Assembly (NCBI RefSeq): GCF_027409185.1 | Contig: NC_084467.1 | Coordinates: 81,228,501-81,292,500, forward strand | Source: Cynocephalus volans | Lineage: Eukaryota > Chordata > Mammalia > Dermoptera > Cynocephalidae | Direction of reading: 5' to 3' | DNA: 64,000 nucleotides | Shown: piece by piece, positions 20,431 through 32,589 of the stretch | Position numbering within the stretch: position 1 is the first letter of the stretch | How the letters are laid out: every line of letters begins with the position of its first letter | Translations under genes and position numbers: made by a program | The notes under the pieces: generated by a model | What the model was told of the DNA's origin: nothing | The model's database searches: none | The model's input: the letters and a program-made list of their open reading frames with translations, nothing else

Positions 20431-20941
20431 TGACTTTTTTTTTTTAATCTCCTTCCTAGCTCAGCCCCCAAAACCACAAGCTTCACTTCCTGAGCGTTAC
20501 AGAGCAGCTCGCGTAGCCCTCTCAGACCTGCCCCCAACCCCCAGTCGGGCGGCCGGGCGCGCTCCTTTGCGCAAGTGGTTAGGGGGTGGGCGGGGGACCC
20601 GGCCTCTTCAGCCCGCGTCCCGGGCGCCCCTTCGAGGCCCTCCCGTTTTTTCTCTGTGGGACGGCGGGGGATAGGGAACCCGGGGGCCCGGACACCCAGG
20701 CACTAGAAGTGATTCGATAGAAAATGAACTATTCTTGGCTCCTGGGAGACTTCCGCAGCGAGAAGAAGTCACAGATTCAGGACACAGATTGACTGGAGCG
20801 GGGGGAGGGGGGTAGGCGGGGGGACGCCCCGCTCGGAGGAGGCCTCCTCGCCGCTCTGGCCACGGTCGCCCGTCTGCCCTCGACCCTCCACCCCGGCAGC
20901 CCTGCCGCCTGTTTAGGCTGCGCGGCTCCCGGCTCGGGGCT

Positions 20942-20953
20942 GTGAATCACCGG
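20942..20953 (+). promoter_or_regulatory. Candidate GFI1/GFI1B binding site in the promoter
   Basis: GTGAATCACCGG contains AATCAC, the core of the GFI1/GFI1B consensus. GFI1 is known to repress its own promoter, so a site upstream of the 5' exons is expected. Prediction from a short motif only. Confidence 0.3.
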
Positions 20954-21520
20954 CCCGCGGAGCCGCCGGCCTGGAGCCCGGCGAGTGGCCACGGCGTCCG
21001 CACAGAGAAACCTGCCTCGCGGCCCCGAAATAGCTTGTTGTGGAAACACTTCGGGATAAATACGCCCAACGAGGCTGAAAATACCTTGACACCCAATCCG
21101 AGAGGTTTGCTCATTTCCCTTCGGATTTAGGTAATGGTTAAATTTGGAAGAGGTGGGCGAGCGCCGAGCCCCCGGCGGAGCGGGCCCTGGCGGCGCGTCC
21201 CTTGGGCGCCGGGCGGGGCGGGCCGGGGCGGGTGGGCGCGCCCCCCAGCGCGGAGCTCACGGGCGCTCGGCGGGTCCGCTCAGCCTTGGGCTAGTTTCCG
21301 GTGGTCAGGGCTGCGAAATTAAAGACCGCACCGGGGGGGAGCGCGCGGGGGCAGCGACGGCGGCTGCTCGGCTGACCCCGCCCTGCCCGGGGAAGCCGAG
21401 GAGAGTGGGACCTCGCGGGCGGGCTCTGCCACCGCCTGAGGTCATGCCCAGGGACTTGGTCCTGGGGAGAGCGGTAAAGCGCCGTAAAAGCACAGCCCTG
21501 GTGATGACTGAAAAGTAAAC

Positions 21521-23640
21521 CTTCTTCGCTTGGATAGTATGTTTTGTGAGGGGAGGCAGTGGGTGTTCATCATTATGTTTCTGCTAGGCTCTTAACAAAT
21601 GTCTGAGGACTGAGTAAATGATGGAGGGGAATTAGTTAACTAATTAACTATATTAATAGAACAGGGGAAAAACTTAAAACCTCACCCATAAACAGATTAA
21701 TAAATGCAGCAACCTCCAACGCTAGAATGTACGCCATGATCCATAGCGTGTGGCCTGTTGCGTATACTCAAAGCCTACACCCTTTCCTGATGGGTGTGGA
21801 TATTGCTGTAATCACATTCCTTTTCTAAATGAATTGACTTGGATTTTGATCACTTTTTCGTGCACAACACGTCTCCAATATCAGATACGGGGAGAAGGGG
21901 GTCGTGCTCCCCAGTTCTTGCAAAATAGCTACCATTTTTTAATTCAAAATTGTTAGAGGGGGACCCTTAAAAAGCCCTTTCCCTAAAAAATGGTTTTTAT
22001 TTTGCATTGTAAATTTTAAAATCTGCGAAAAATATTTGGCTAGCACAGCAGTGCTTCAAGCATGCTTCAATAAATTAGACGTTCTTTTTACCAATGGCCT
22101 GTATCCCTACTGCATGCCATGCACTGGGCTAGAAGCACATCTTAATTGTCTGCTTAATTGTCTCCATACATTACTGCTCATTTACTACACATACCGTTTC
22201 TTTGTAAATGAACGTAGAGATAAGCAATCGTAGCCAGAAGGATTACAAATACTGGATTAGCTCAAGGGACATTAAGGACATTTTGATAATATTTTATTTT
22301 TTGTGTGCTTTGTTCTGGCCTAAGGTATGAAAATCTGAGTAGTCCAAAAACAAATTTTTCCCTTATTCCTTTCTATTCTACTCAACAGCAGAAATAGGTA
22401 AATTTTTTGAAGAAGAAAATGGTAAATGGGACAAAACATTTATCAACCACATTCTAGAGAAATGTCCTTTCCACATTAGCAAGTTCAAAGTCAAAATTTC
22501 TTAAGAAGATGTTGTGACTAATAGTTTAGTCAAGAGTTGCTGTTTGAAGTCTCAGAAAACTTGGGGGAGGCTATGAAGGGGGCAAATAAACACCTTGAGC
22601 AGTATCCCTTTAGAATAAATTCCTTTCATTCAGATTCAATCCAGTCATCTTGCTCTCTGATTGCCCTTCACAGCCTCTCGAGATTTCCGAGTTTCAAAAT
22701 AAAACTTGGAACTGGGACAGGGACACCCAGACAGGAGCAGATGGGAGGGTGATGGCACTGAATCCCCCTTTACATCTTTTACGTTTTGATCCACGTGGAT
22801 GTATTACTAATTCAAATAAATAAGCATACATTAAAAATACTAAACTAGTGAGGCCAGGTTATCTCCCAGGTGTATAATGTTGAAGTGTGATCCCCACATT
22901 GGGGGAGCATAGGAGAAAGAAGAGGTAGACCCGCAGAGGTAAGAAACTTGCCCAGGAGCAGCGAAGAGCCAGGACTAGAAGTAATGATACAATGAACCTC
23001 CCTCTGACTTCTCACTACTCCAAACTCTCATTTACCGCTACACTGAGGATGAAGACAATGAGACAACCACCCCCATGCACATCTTTAAAAAGAATGCCTC
23101 CCCCCATATATTCCTTTGGAACTGAAATAGATCTAATGATAAGCAGAACGTACACTTGGGGCATAATTTTCTATAAATAGGGGCTTTCAAAAAAAGGACT
23201 TTTAAATTTACTAATTTTTATTTTTAATTTTTTCCCAGTAGTTTACTAATCATTTCTAAATAACAATAATAATTTATCTGTAGATACCTAATAACAAATG
23301 ACCCTCTCCTATTGCAAACATTTCCAAGCTCTAGCCCATTTATTTCAAGCAGTGTCTCATAGATTAAAATCTCCTTACAACAAAAGATCCAAGATATTTT
23401 TTAAAAAGAAATTTGTAACCGGATGTTACAAATCTCTTGTTTATTTTTTCACAAAGCTTTACAGTTACAATCTCTATTCTGTTGGGATGGTGCTTGGGAA
23501 GAGTGGGTGATCCTGAAACCCCAGAGAAGGGTGATGGCCCTGATTCCACTGATCCTCATTGTCATGCTACCAGGAGGGGGAAAAGGAGGTCAGGCATTTT
23601 GAAGACAGACAGATATAATCGTCAATCTCTGTTCTGCGAG
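21521..23640. other. Non-genic sequence upstream of the GFI1 CpG island
   Basis: AT-rich, few recognisable repeats. It contains a perfect 14-bp palindrome ATTAGTTAACTAAT at 21631-21644. No exon recognised. Confidence 0.4.
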
Positions 23641-23770
23641 TACTAGCTTTGCAACCTTGGGCAAGTTCACTCAACTCTCTTAGCCTCAGTTTCTTACCTG
23701 TAAAGTCAGAATACTAGTAACTACCTTGCAAGACTGTGAAGCAATCCTTTGATTTCTACTCTTCACAGGC
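23640..23770 (+). repeat. MIR copy
   Basis: CTAGCTTTGCAACCTTGGGC, AGCCTCAGTTTCTTACCTGT and AGTAACTACCTTGCAAGACT match the MIR core. Confidence 0.75.
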
Positions 23771-23895
23771 GCATCTGGCTGGCAAGGAGGCAATAATGCT
23801 CCAAGTGAGGGTGTCCTAGGTTTAAAATTTTTTTCATTATAAATTATATTAAATATAATCTGATAAAGAATTCAGTTAAACAACTTTTCAGTATT

Positions 23896-25261
23896 GTTTT
23901 TTAATTGTAAATTTATTTTTTATTTTTTTATTGGTTATGAATATTCATAGGGTACAAAGCTGACCATCACCACTTGTACCCAAGATATGATGGCCAGATC
24001 AACACTAGCAGCTTGTCCATTACCACAAATTGTGATTATTCCCCGTGCCCCCCATCTAATTAATCCCCAACCTCCCTCCTCCTCCCCTATTTCTCCACCC
24101 CAATCTGCAACCTTAGGTCTGTTCTCTCCCTCTGCAAGTCCGGTGCACCACTGTGGTCTTTCTTTCCTTCCTTCTTTCTCTCTTAGCTCTCACTAATGAG
24201 TAAGGACATGCAGTATTTTTCCCTCTGTGCTTGGCTTATTTCACTCAACATAAGCTTCTGGAAGCTCATCCATGTTGTTGCAAATGGCAGAATTTCATTC
24301 TTCTTTATGGCAGAATAGTATTCCACAGTGTATATATACCACATTTTACTTATCCAGTCATCCATTGATGGACTTTAAGGTTGGTTCCATATCTTGGCTA
24401 TTGTAAATAGAGCTAAGGTGAACATGGCAGTGCAGGTATCCCTTCGACATGATGATTTCCATTCCTTTGGGAATACACCTAGAAGTAGGATTGCTGGATC
24501 ATGTGGTAGGTCTATCTGTAGTTGTTTGAGAAACTTCCATACTGTTTTCCATAGTGATTGTACTAATTTACAGTCCCACCAACAGTATAGGAACATTTCC
24601 TTCTCTCCAGATCCTCGCTAGCATTTGTTATTCTCTTTTTGATTATAGTCAGTCTAACAGGGGTGAGGTAATATCTCAATGTGGTTTTAATTTGCATTTC
24701 CCTGATGATTAGTGATGTTGAGTATTTTTTCATGTACCTGTTGACCATTTGTATGTCTTCCTTAGAAAAATGTCTATTCAGCTCCTTTGCCCATTTTTTA
24801 ATTGGGTTATTTGTTTTTTTACTGGGTAATTGCTTGAGTTCCTTGTATATTCTGGATATTAATCCCTTGTCGGATGTGTAGCTTGCAAAAATTTTCTCCC
24901 CTCTGTAGGTTGTTGTTTCACTCTGTTGTTTCCTTTGCCGTGCAGAAGCTTTTTAGTTTCATACAGTCCCATTTATTTTTTCTTTTGTTGCTTGTGCTTC
25001 TGGGGTCTTGTTCATGAAGTCTGTGCCCAGACCTAGTTCATGAAGAATGTCCCCTATATTTTCCCTTAGTAGTTTTACAGTTTCAGGTCTTATACTTAAG
25101 TCTTTAATCCATTTTGAGTTGACTTTGGTATATGGTGACAGATGCAGGTCTAGATTCATTTTTCTGCATATGAATGTCCAATTTTCCCAGCACCACTTAT
25201 TGAAGAGACAGTCTTTTCTCCAATGTATGTTTTTGTTGCTTTTGTCAAATATCAGTTGAAA
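23896..25261 (-). mobile_element. Young 5'-truncated L1 insertion, antisense
   Basis: Read on the minus strand this is the L1 ORF2 C-terminus, 3' UTR and A-tail (T-rich at the left end). It is flanked by a perfect 18-bp target-site duplication AAACAACTTTTCAGTATT at 23878-23895 and 25262-25279. ORF2 is broken into short frames (for example around 24183-24600 and 24959-25267). It is 5' truncated, hence non-functional. The intact duplication marks a fairly recent, lineage-specific insertion. Confidence 0.92.
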
Positions 25262-25499
25262 AAACAACTTTTCAGTATTTTGTTTGTTTTTTTTTAAATT
25301 GTAATCTTATTCCACTGTGTATTCTGTTTTTCCTCACTGAGTATTATAATCATATTTCTTATTTCTATTCTCTTTATTTTTCATATTGTCTTTAATGGAA
25401 CATAAACTGTTTTTGTAGTAAAATGTAAATAAAAACCATGACAATTATCTTCCTTGCTTTTTTTTTTTAACATAATCATTCTCAATTGCTGTAACAAAG

Positions 25500-25720
25500 A
25501 CTCAAAAAGATTACTGTAGTTCACTCAATCACTCTCATCTTAGTATCTAGCTTGTTTTCATTTTTTACTATTTTAAGTACTGCAATAAAAAGTTTTCTGG
25601 ATATAGCTTTCCCCACATTTTAAGTTATTTCTTTAGGATATATTTTTAGGAGTGGAATTTCTGGATCCAACAATGAATATTTGTATGGCCCTTTCTACAT
25701 ACCAAGTGACTGTGTGTGTG
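25500..25720 (-). repeat. Old L1 fragment, antisense
   Basis: Words such as TACTGCAATAAAAAGTTTTC and TATATTTTTAGGAGTGGAAT are the usual antisense L1M ORF2 3' words, strongly diverged. The stretch to 26150 shows nothing else recognisable. Confidence 0.55.
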
Positions 25721-26152
25721 TGTTGTTGTTGTTTTTTTAATTTTCTTTTTACCCAGCAAGTGTTTTGGATAGCACGTTTATGACATAAGCCAAAAGAATT
25801 CATATCTCTTAAAAACAGTTAAAAGACTATAAAAACCAACAATGGAAAAGTTAGAACTGCGTTAAAGACCAGATATAGAACTGGTCTTTATTTTATGTAC
25901 AAGAAGTATTTGTTAGGCAGTGGCCACACCCTTTCATATTGCCATGGTTTTGTCCTCACAATATTAAAAAAACTAATGTTTACCTGATGGGTGTGATCAG
26001 ATAGAAATAAGAATTACATGTTTTTTTCTAAAGTGTATGAATTCAAGGAAAATAAATGCGAAGTGATAACTATGTGGTGCCTTAACTTAAATGTTAGATA
26101 ATACAGTTGTCTCCCTTCTACTCTTACAAGTAGCAGGCTATCAAAATAAAAT

Positions 26153-26305
26153 GCGGGCCGACCTCGTGGCTCACTCAGGAGAGTGCAACGCTCCCGCAGT
26201 GGGTTCGGATCCTATATAGGGATGGCTGGGGCGCTCACTGGCTGAGCGCGGTGCGGATGACACCACACCAAAGGTTGTGATCCCCTTACCAGTCAAAAAA
26301 AAGGA
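26153..26305 (+). mobile_element. CYN-like chimeric tRNA SINE with CArG box
   Basis: The left part is GGGCCGACCTCGTGGCTCAC, then B-box-like GGGTTCGGATCC, CCTATATAGG (26211-26220) and a hairpin-prone GCTCACTGGCTGAGC. The right part GGTTGTGATCCCCTTACCAG resembles the 3' half of the other CYN-like type, so this copy looks like a fused dimer. An (AAAT)n tail follows at 26310-26338. Confidence 0.85.
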
Positions 26306-26339
26306 CAATAAATAAATAAATAAATAAATAAAATAAAAT

Positions 26340-27690
26340 TCAAATGACACCATAAGGCAGTATATGATTTCATGGTACCATCATTTATAGAAAGTAGATA
26401 ATGCTTTTTTACCAAAATCCGCAAAAATTGAGAAATGAGGTAAAGGAGAAATTTGGAGATAAACGAATTAATATGACTTATACTATGAGTAAGACCCAAT
26501 GTTGTATTAATATTCTGAACCTTTTAAACATGAAGAAAAACATTATTTTCTTTTAATAAACATTTTGGGACTGATATATTTAAATCTCATTACATTATGA
26601 AATATAATCTATTACTAAAAAATCTAAATGAAGCTTTTACATAAAGGATTTCAAACATCTGAAGCGGGAGGAGGCTGTCAGCTTTGTTGTTCAGAGTTCA
26701 AATAAGAAAATTGTTAATCTCACCACATATGTATTTTTATATTGTTCCTAAGAACAAACTGACTGAATGAAGTATCAGTTTATGTGTGAGCTGCATGATA
26801 TGACTCTTCATAGAAACATACTCAGTGTGAACTTTTATGGCAACAAAAGGAGTATACTTTACTTGGTGAATAGAAAATGTAACGAGAGAAATGCAAAATT
26901 ATTTTTCTGTTGAGTTTTTCATCATTTCCTCGAGGATGTTTGGTCATCATTTCACCCTACCCCAGATGAAACATGTTACTTTAAAACAGTAAAGCCTATA
27001 TACTGTAACTTTTAGAAATTACTCACAAAACACTACTCCCCTAGAGGGAATATCTGACCCCGTACCTAGAGGTAAGGTGGGAGTCGAGGGTCCTGGAAAC
27101 CTCAGGCCACTGCAGTCTGAATAGTCTGCACAAGGCTTGGCTTGTCTCAGCTTGGCGGATCAGCCCACATGAACACCCTAGATCCTGAGAGGTAAATCCT
27201 GGGGAAAAGGACAGCATGAACTGGTGGTTGGCAGATGCAGCCCACTGGGTGTTCCAGCTGTGCCACTATGCTGGGCCTTGCAGAAGAGAAGGAAAGTCTT
27301 CGAGTTCTCTGAGGCAGGCGTCCTAGTCCTTTCTGTTTCATTGATAAGGACACCAGTGGTTTAAGAAGCCCAGGTTCTGATAACTAGCAGCTTTTTAAAT
27401 TTAACCAAATCTGTTGATTCCAAATCCTGTCTCTTTACACTGAGTTAAACTTCTCATTCCACATCTAACACAGGGTGGGAAAGCCTTGAGCCAAGAGTCA
27501 TGTGCCTGTCATAGGCTTGAGAGGCAATGAAGTTGGGGTGGAAGAGAGGGGACACATTTCCTCGCCTCCTGCTACAAGGCCCAACCCATTACCCCAGCAG
27601 TGTGGGCTTATCTGGCATGTTGCTCATCAGAAGGCCAGAAAATAATAGTATTAAAGTTGCTGAAAGGAGCATAACTATATGATAGAACAT
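26340..27690. other. Non-genic sequence
   Basis: No gene or clear repeat recognised. AT-rich to about 26900, then moderately GC-rich to 27690. Confidence 0.4.
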
Positions 27691-28135
27691 TTGTAAAGTA
27701 GATAAAAGAAAAAGTAAAAACACACCTCCATATCTCACCACCTCAGTTCAACCACTAGCAACATTTTGGAGTGTTTCTTACCAGTCTTTAAAGAAAAACA
27801 GAGTAAGAGTCTAGATGTAGATTTTACATCATATTGATCATATTGTATAGTTGTCCATTTAGATGATGTGCTGTGATTTTATTTATTCTGTTATTGGACA
27901 GATGCATTGTTTCTCTTTTTTCCCTACTATAAATGATGCTGTGATTTCTTTTTTTTAAACTGCACTTGGATGTTTTTGTATGTAGGATTCTTTCTTTAGG
28001 ATTGATTGCCAGAAGTGATTCCACTATGAGTCAAAGGCTAAGAACCTTTTAAAATATATGAACACATACTGACATATTATTTTCCCAAATGAATGTAATA
28101 ACTACAACCCTGCCAAGAAAAATTATAAATACCAT
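27690..28135 (-). repeat. Old L1/HAL1 fragment, antisense
   Basis: TTCAACCACTAGCAACATTT, AAATGATGCTGTGATTTC and TTTAGGATTGATTGCCAGAA follow antisense L1M/HAL1 3' order. Strongly diverged. Confidence 0.6.
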
Positions 28136-28144
28136 AGTAGCTGA

Positions 28145-28380
28145 GAGGCAGCAGAGTGTATTAACTAAAGGCATGAACCCTGAGCTAGATTTCTATAGTC
28201 TGGAAGTTCTGGCTCTACCATTTACTATCTTTAGACAAGTTCCCTAACCTCTCTGTACCTCAGTTTCTTCACTTGTAAACATGGTTGTGATAACGGTACC
28301 TACCTCACAGGTTCTAGTACAGATTCAGCAAGTTAATAGATGTAAAGCATAGAGTAGGCATTTACTAAGGGTAAGTTATT
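28145..28380 (+). repeat. MIR copy
   Basis: Near full MIR: GGCATGAACCCTGAGCTAGA, CTACCATTTACTATCTTTAG, CCTCAGTTTCTTCACTTGTA and TACCTACCTCACAGGTTC, to GTAAGTTATTATTACG. Confidence 0.8.
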
Positions 28381-28389
28381 ATTACGATA

Positions 28390-28560
28390 CGCCAGGCACT
28401 GTTGGAGGCCTTTTCATACATTATCTCTAACCAATCAAACAAACAGGCTGTGGGAACAGACTCACAGAGGTTTGCCTTCCTCAGATCACACAGCCAGAGA
28501 AGGACAGAGCCCACGTTCAAATGCAGGCCAGCCTGACTGCAGACCCTGGGCCAGCCCCAG
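28390..28560 (+). repeat. L2/MIR-age fragment
   Basis: GCCAGGCACTGTTGGAGGCC, ATCACACAGCCAGAGAAGG and ACGTTCAAATGCAGGCCA match the ancient mammalian repeat word order. Confidence 0.6.
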
Positions 28561-30758
28561 GGGCCAGGCCTCAGGGCCTCACAGTGTGGGAGCAGCAGCT
28601 TTGTGCACTCCTGACAGCACCTGAGACTTGCCAGGAAGCATTTTAATATGGATTTCTGACACCCCCAATCAGCTCATGGACCTCATCTCCCACAAAAGGC
28701 CTTGGGTCCCCAGCTTTCTGAGGTCACTTCCCACTATCACGGTCTTTGTCTCCACCAAACTGAGCAGTTCATCTGAACTGAGGCTGGCAGAGAAGTGCCA
28801 GAGGATCACTGCATCTTCCTAAAATATTCTTAACCATTCCTGTTGTTAAGAAAATACCAATTTATTGGTAGCATCCATCATGAGTTTTCATTTGAGCTTT
28901 AATTGAAACATGCGCGTGCACACACACATGTACACACACACATAACTTCCACCCCACCCACCCCCACCAGATGAAGAATAAGCATGGCTTCTGTGCAAAT
29001 CAGGGATTTGCTTTTGTACCTCACAGTTCCATTGCTCACTAGTAGAAGAGAGAACATCTTGGCAGTGATGAGGAAACACCAGGGATATCATCAGAATGAA
29101 CTCTGCTCAGGATGCTAACCCAGGGGTGACCAATGTGGAGGCTGGTCTAAAAGCAGCCACTGAGGCCTGAAGGATGGAAAGGTCCAATGCTGGCACAGGG
29201 TCCCAAAGGAGGAAGGGGCTTGTGAACTCAATTGCACAATTCAAATCAATTTAACCTAACTAATATTTACTGAACAGTGGCTGAACTTCATACACCATGC
29301 CAAATGTGGGGTACAGAGATGGATATGGGGTCTCTGCTCTTGTTCAACCCACTGAGAGGTGAATGCAGCAAGGACAGTAAATAAAAAAGAGAATAAATAA
29401 ATGAAGACTATTTCTCTCCTATCCCAGACCTCCGAGATGGCCATCTGGCCCAGGATGCAAGGATTTTTCTTTTGAACAGTCATCACCTTGCATAATTTCT
29501 GCTGCCGATTGGAGACCCATGTAATATGAGGCTGGGGTTAAGAATTTGGAGGATCAAAATATTCTACCGGCTGCAGAAGAATGCAATCTATTTTTTTGCA
29601 TGAAGACATTTTTTGCTTCTGGTTTGTGAAGCATTTAGCAGTTTGGATTGTAGAAAAGCATTTGATTTTGGTATATTCCACAATGCTTCTCTGACCAAAA
29701 CGTCTCAGTGTTTCTGCTTGGCATACGTTGAGGGGAAGTCAGAGGGTAGGTGGAAATGTTTTTCTCTTTTCTTTCCTTCCTTCTTTTCCATCTTCCTTCC
29801 TTCCTCTCTCCCTTTTTCTTCTCTCTCTCTCCCCCCCCTTCTCAGTTACAAAGTTGAGATGAGCTATGACTATTAACTATTCATGGTACCAAGATGAGAC
29901 ACATTTCTCTCTGGGATCCTAAAAGGCAGTTATTGTGATAGAAACGAAAGGTGTTCTCATACATCCTTAAAACAGATGCTACAAAAGTTGCTATTTCTCA
30001 TAACACTCAATGTATATTGTTGACATCACAGAAAAGTGCGATTTGGTAAAAATTATACTTTGGGAAACTATGGCACTGTCTAGCAAGGTACCAGCTGTCT
30101 ACTGATCTGGTTTAATCCATGGATATGTTTTAGACTAGACTATCTGAAAAAGTACATGAGCTGATACATGCTTCAAATAATCCTCCCTGAAAATTGCTTC
30201 TCCCTACTGAGTTTTTAATAAATATTGAATGACAAGATGAGATTAAACTCCCATCTAAATCCTGGAATGCAGTTATTCAGTGTTGTCTGAATTCAGATCC
30301 ATATGCCTTAATAGATAATTCAAGGATAGAGTTTAACCTACTATGACAAGTAAGGTACCAAGGACAGATGGCTGTATAAAAGGTTTTCTCACCTACAAGG
30401 GAAAACCAATGTCAGGTGTTAAGCTTTTCCTCAGGAAATTGTTCTGAGTCTGGATAGCACACAAATGAGACCCTACAAGGTCACATTAATAGAACAGAAC
30501 CCAAATAATATTTTTCCAACTTTGTATTTTTAATACAGAAAAGTTTAAAGAATGGTATAATGAACCTCCAAATAACCCAACTAGATTCAACATCAACATA
30601 ATCTTAACATTAAAAAAAAATTTAATGTTAACACCAAAATAAAATGTTATTTAAGCAGCCTCAGAAGTCATTAATCTGAGTAGTGCTACTTCCTGCCATA
30701 CCCTCCAGGATAAAGTATTGGTGATGTACAGGGAGGTAATCAAACAAAGTAACTTTTA
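28560..30758. other. Non-genic sequence with simple repeats
   Basis: A (CA)-rich tract at about 28915-28945 and a pyrimidine-rich (CTTCC/CT)n tract at about 29760-29845. No gene recognised. Confidence 0.45.
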
Positions 30759-30774
30759 TAACATTGTTATTTAT

Positions 30775-30936
30775 TTATTTATTTTATTTTATTTTATTAT
30801 TATTTTTTTTTTTTCCCGTGACCGGCACTCAGCCAGTGAGTGCACCGGCCATTCCTATATAGGATCCGAACCCACGGCGGGAGCGTTGCTGCGCTCCCAG
30901 CGCAGCACTCTACCGAGTGCGCCACGGGCTCGGCCC
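30775..30936 (-). mobile_element. CYN-like tRNA SINE with CArG box, antisense
   Basis: The minus strand begins GGGCCGAGCCCGTGGCGCAC, passes a B-box-like GGGTTCGGATCC and CCTATATAGG (30854-30863), then a hairpin-prone TGCACTCACTGGCTGAGTGC and an A-rich tail. It is flanked by a 16-bp duplication TAACATTGTTATTTAT (30759-30774 and 30937-30952), so this is a recent insertion. Confidence 0.92.
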
Positions 30937-31444
30937 TAACATTGTTATTTATAAACCTGTTAAAAGCTGAGAAGTACCTACCAAACGTAAATTTATTTTA
31001 CAAATATCAAATCTTCCTGACAGTGATTAGCCAAAAAGGTTTTATCAAGAGCTCTGAGAGTGAGATAATAAGAATTATCTGTATATGGAATAGTGTTTGC
31101 CTTTCTGTTTTCTACAACAGAAAGGAGTTGTCCTGCTCACTAGGAAAACTTTTATATTGCTTAGGTTCTTAAAGTTTTAATATGTGTGTTGATAACAGGG
31201 GGCAACAGGACAGGATGTATCTATGTTGAATTTGTTCAGTTGGCACCATAATCAATTCCTGACAACAGACCTCAAAGGCTGATAAAGTTCAAAACAATAA
31301 AAAGTACAATGTTGGTATATAACAGACAAGTCATATCTAAAGTCTGCCTATTCCTTATGTACAACATTAGCCTGAAAAACCCAGGCTTGTTATTTGTCAG
31401 TCAAGCTAATAGCTCATTTTTACTGGTTGCTGACTACAAGATTG

Positions 31445-31615
31445 TGCCAGGTTCCTTCCATATATTATCTCACTGAATACAACAACCCTATAAGGTAGGC
31501 AGTGTTAATATTATTCCTGTTTTATAGATGAGGCTTAGAGAGGTTACATTGTCCGAGGTCACACAACTACTTAAGGGGACTCAAACCTAAGTGGATGCAG
31601 TAAAGCCCATATCTT
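31445..31615 (+). repeat. MIR copy, interrupted at its right end
   Basis: TTATCTCACTGAATACAACA, GTTTTATAGATGAGGCTTAG and GAGGTCACACAACTACTTAA are MIR words. The copy continues after the insertion at 32201 (TTAATTCCCTGGCTACGCTG). Confidence 0.7.
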
Positions 31616-32200
31616 TTTTTCCCAATTCTTCTCTTTATTTTCTTTTTATTAGCATATTCATTGTTACAAATCATACTTATTCTTTATGCTCCTTATCCAA
31701 TCTCTCCCCTCCTCCTCTCTCCCCCTCCTCCACCTCTAATAACCATAGATTTGTCCTCTCCATCTGATAGATTAACTGTTCCTCTGTTGGTTTGTTGCTT
31801 AGATGATCTGTCCAGCACTGAGACAGGTGTGATCAAGTCCTCCTCTATTACCATAAATCAGATGCTTCTTCTATTACTCTGGAGTGTGCTTTGTGGAGAA
31901 AGAGGAACTCTTCTTTTTTTTTTTTTTTTGGTCTCTGCTGGTGCCTCTCCTTGTGTCAATGTAGGTGAGAGTGGCATGCCATCTGCACGGCAGCTGTGAC
32001 TACTGCTACAGAGACTAGCTGCTTTTGTGGCAGCCATGGCAATTGCAGTGGCTACTGTGGGCTACCTGCGTGAAAATGGTGTTTTTGGTGTGCTCTTTAC
32101 CTGGTTGCAGCTGGATTCGGCTTCCCCCAGCTCCACACCTCAGGCCCTTGGCTGGGCACCAGGGCGATGGTAGCAGCTTGTCTAGTTGCAGCTGGGTTCA
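31616..32200 (-). mobile_element. Unclassified 585-bp composite retroposon, antisense
   Basis: Flanked by a perfect 15-bp duplication TAAAGCCCATATCTT (31601-31615 and 32201-32215), with a T-run at the left end, so it is a retroposed element inserted on the minus strand. Read on that strand it has a GC-rich start (CTGCAACTAG, CAAGCTGCTACC, GAATCCAGCTGCAACCAG), an internal A15 run (near 31912-31927), an L1-like middle and a purine-rich end before the tail. It has no coding capacity. It shares short words with the tandem-unit retroposon at 62502-63046 but I cannot assign a named family. Confidence 0.7.
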
Positions 32201-32215
32201 TAAAGCCCATATCTT

Positions 32216-32440
32216 AATTCCCTGGCTACGCTGCCCCTCTAGTGATCAAGCACATTGGCTGGTCCTTCATTCAAGCTGGCTCTTTTGAAGATGAGATGTG
32301 TGCTACTCAGGCTCATTCAGGGCGTAATCATGCCTGCAGAGGGAACAAGTCAGCAATACCTCTTTATTTACGGTCAGAGCTTGTAATTCACGGTAATTCA
32401 TAAACAGCTCTGGAAAAAAGTCTTGGGTGCTTTATTCTCT
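32216..32440. other. Non-genic sequence
   Basis: End of the interrupted MIR, then unassigned sequence. Confidence 0.4.
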
Positions 32441-32469
32441 TTTTGTAAACTTTTACTGAGGTATAATTT

Positions 32470-32589
32470 TTTTTAATTTTAATTTTATTTTATCAATATA
32501 CAATGTGGTTGATTTTTGTGTCCCTTTACTGAATCCTCCCTTCCTCCTGCCCCCTCCCTCCCACCAACCTCATATCTGTTCATTTGTAT
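32470..32589 (-). mobile_element. Very short L1 3' UTR insertion, antisense
   Basis: 120 bp of L1 3' UTR with T-rich left end, flanked by 13-bp duplications TGAGGTATAATTT (32457-32469 and 32590-32602). It shares ATATACAATGTGGTTGATT (from 32496) with the L1 at 46960-47549, so both come from one L1 lineage. Confidence 0.8.

Noticed and set aside
18291-21518. Many 60-170 codon frames in the CpG island
   Set aside because: No conserved motif, overlapping in all phases, stop-poor because of GC content.
23165-23185. TATA-like CTATAAATAGG as a promoter
   Set aside because: Isolated in AT-rich intergenic DNA with no exon or CpG signal nearby.
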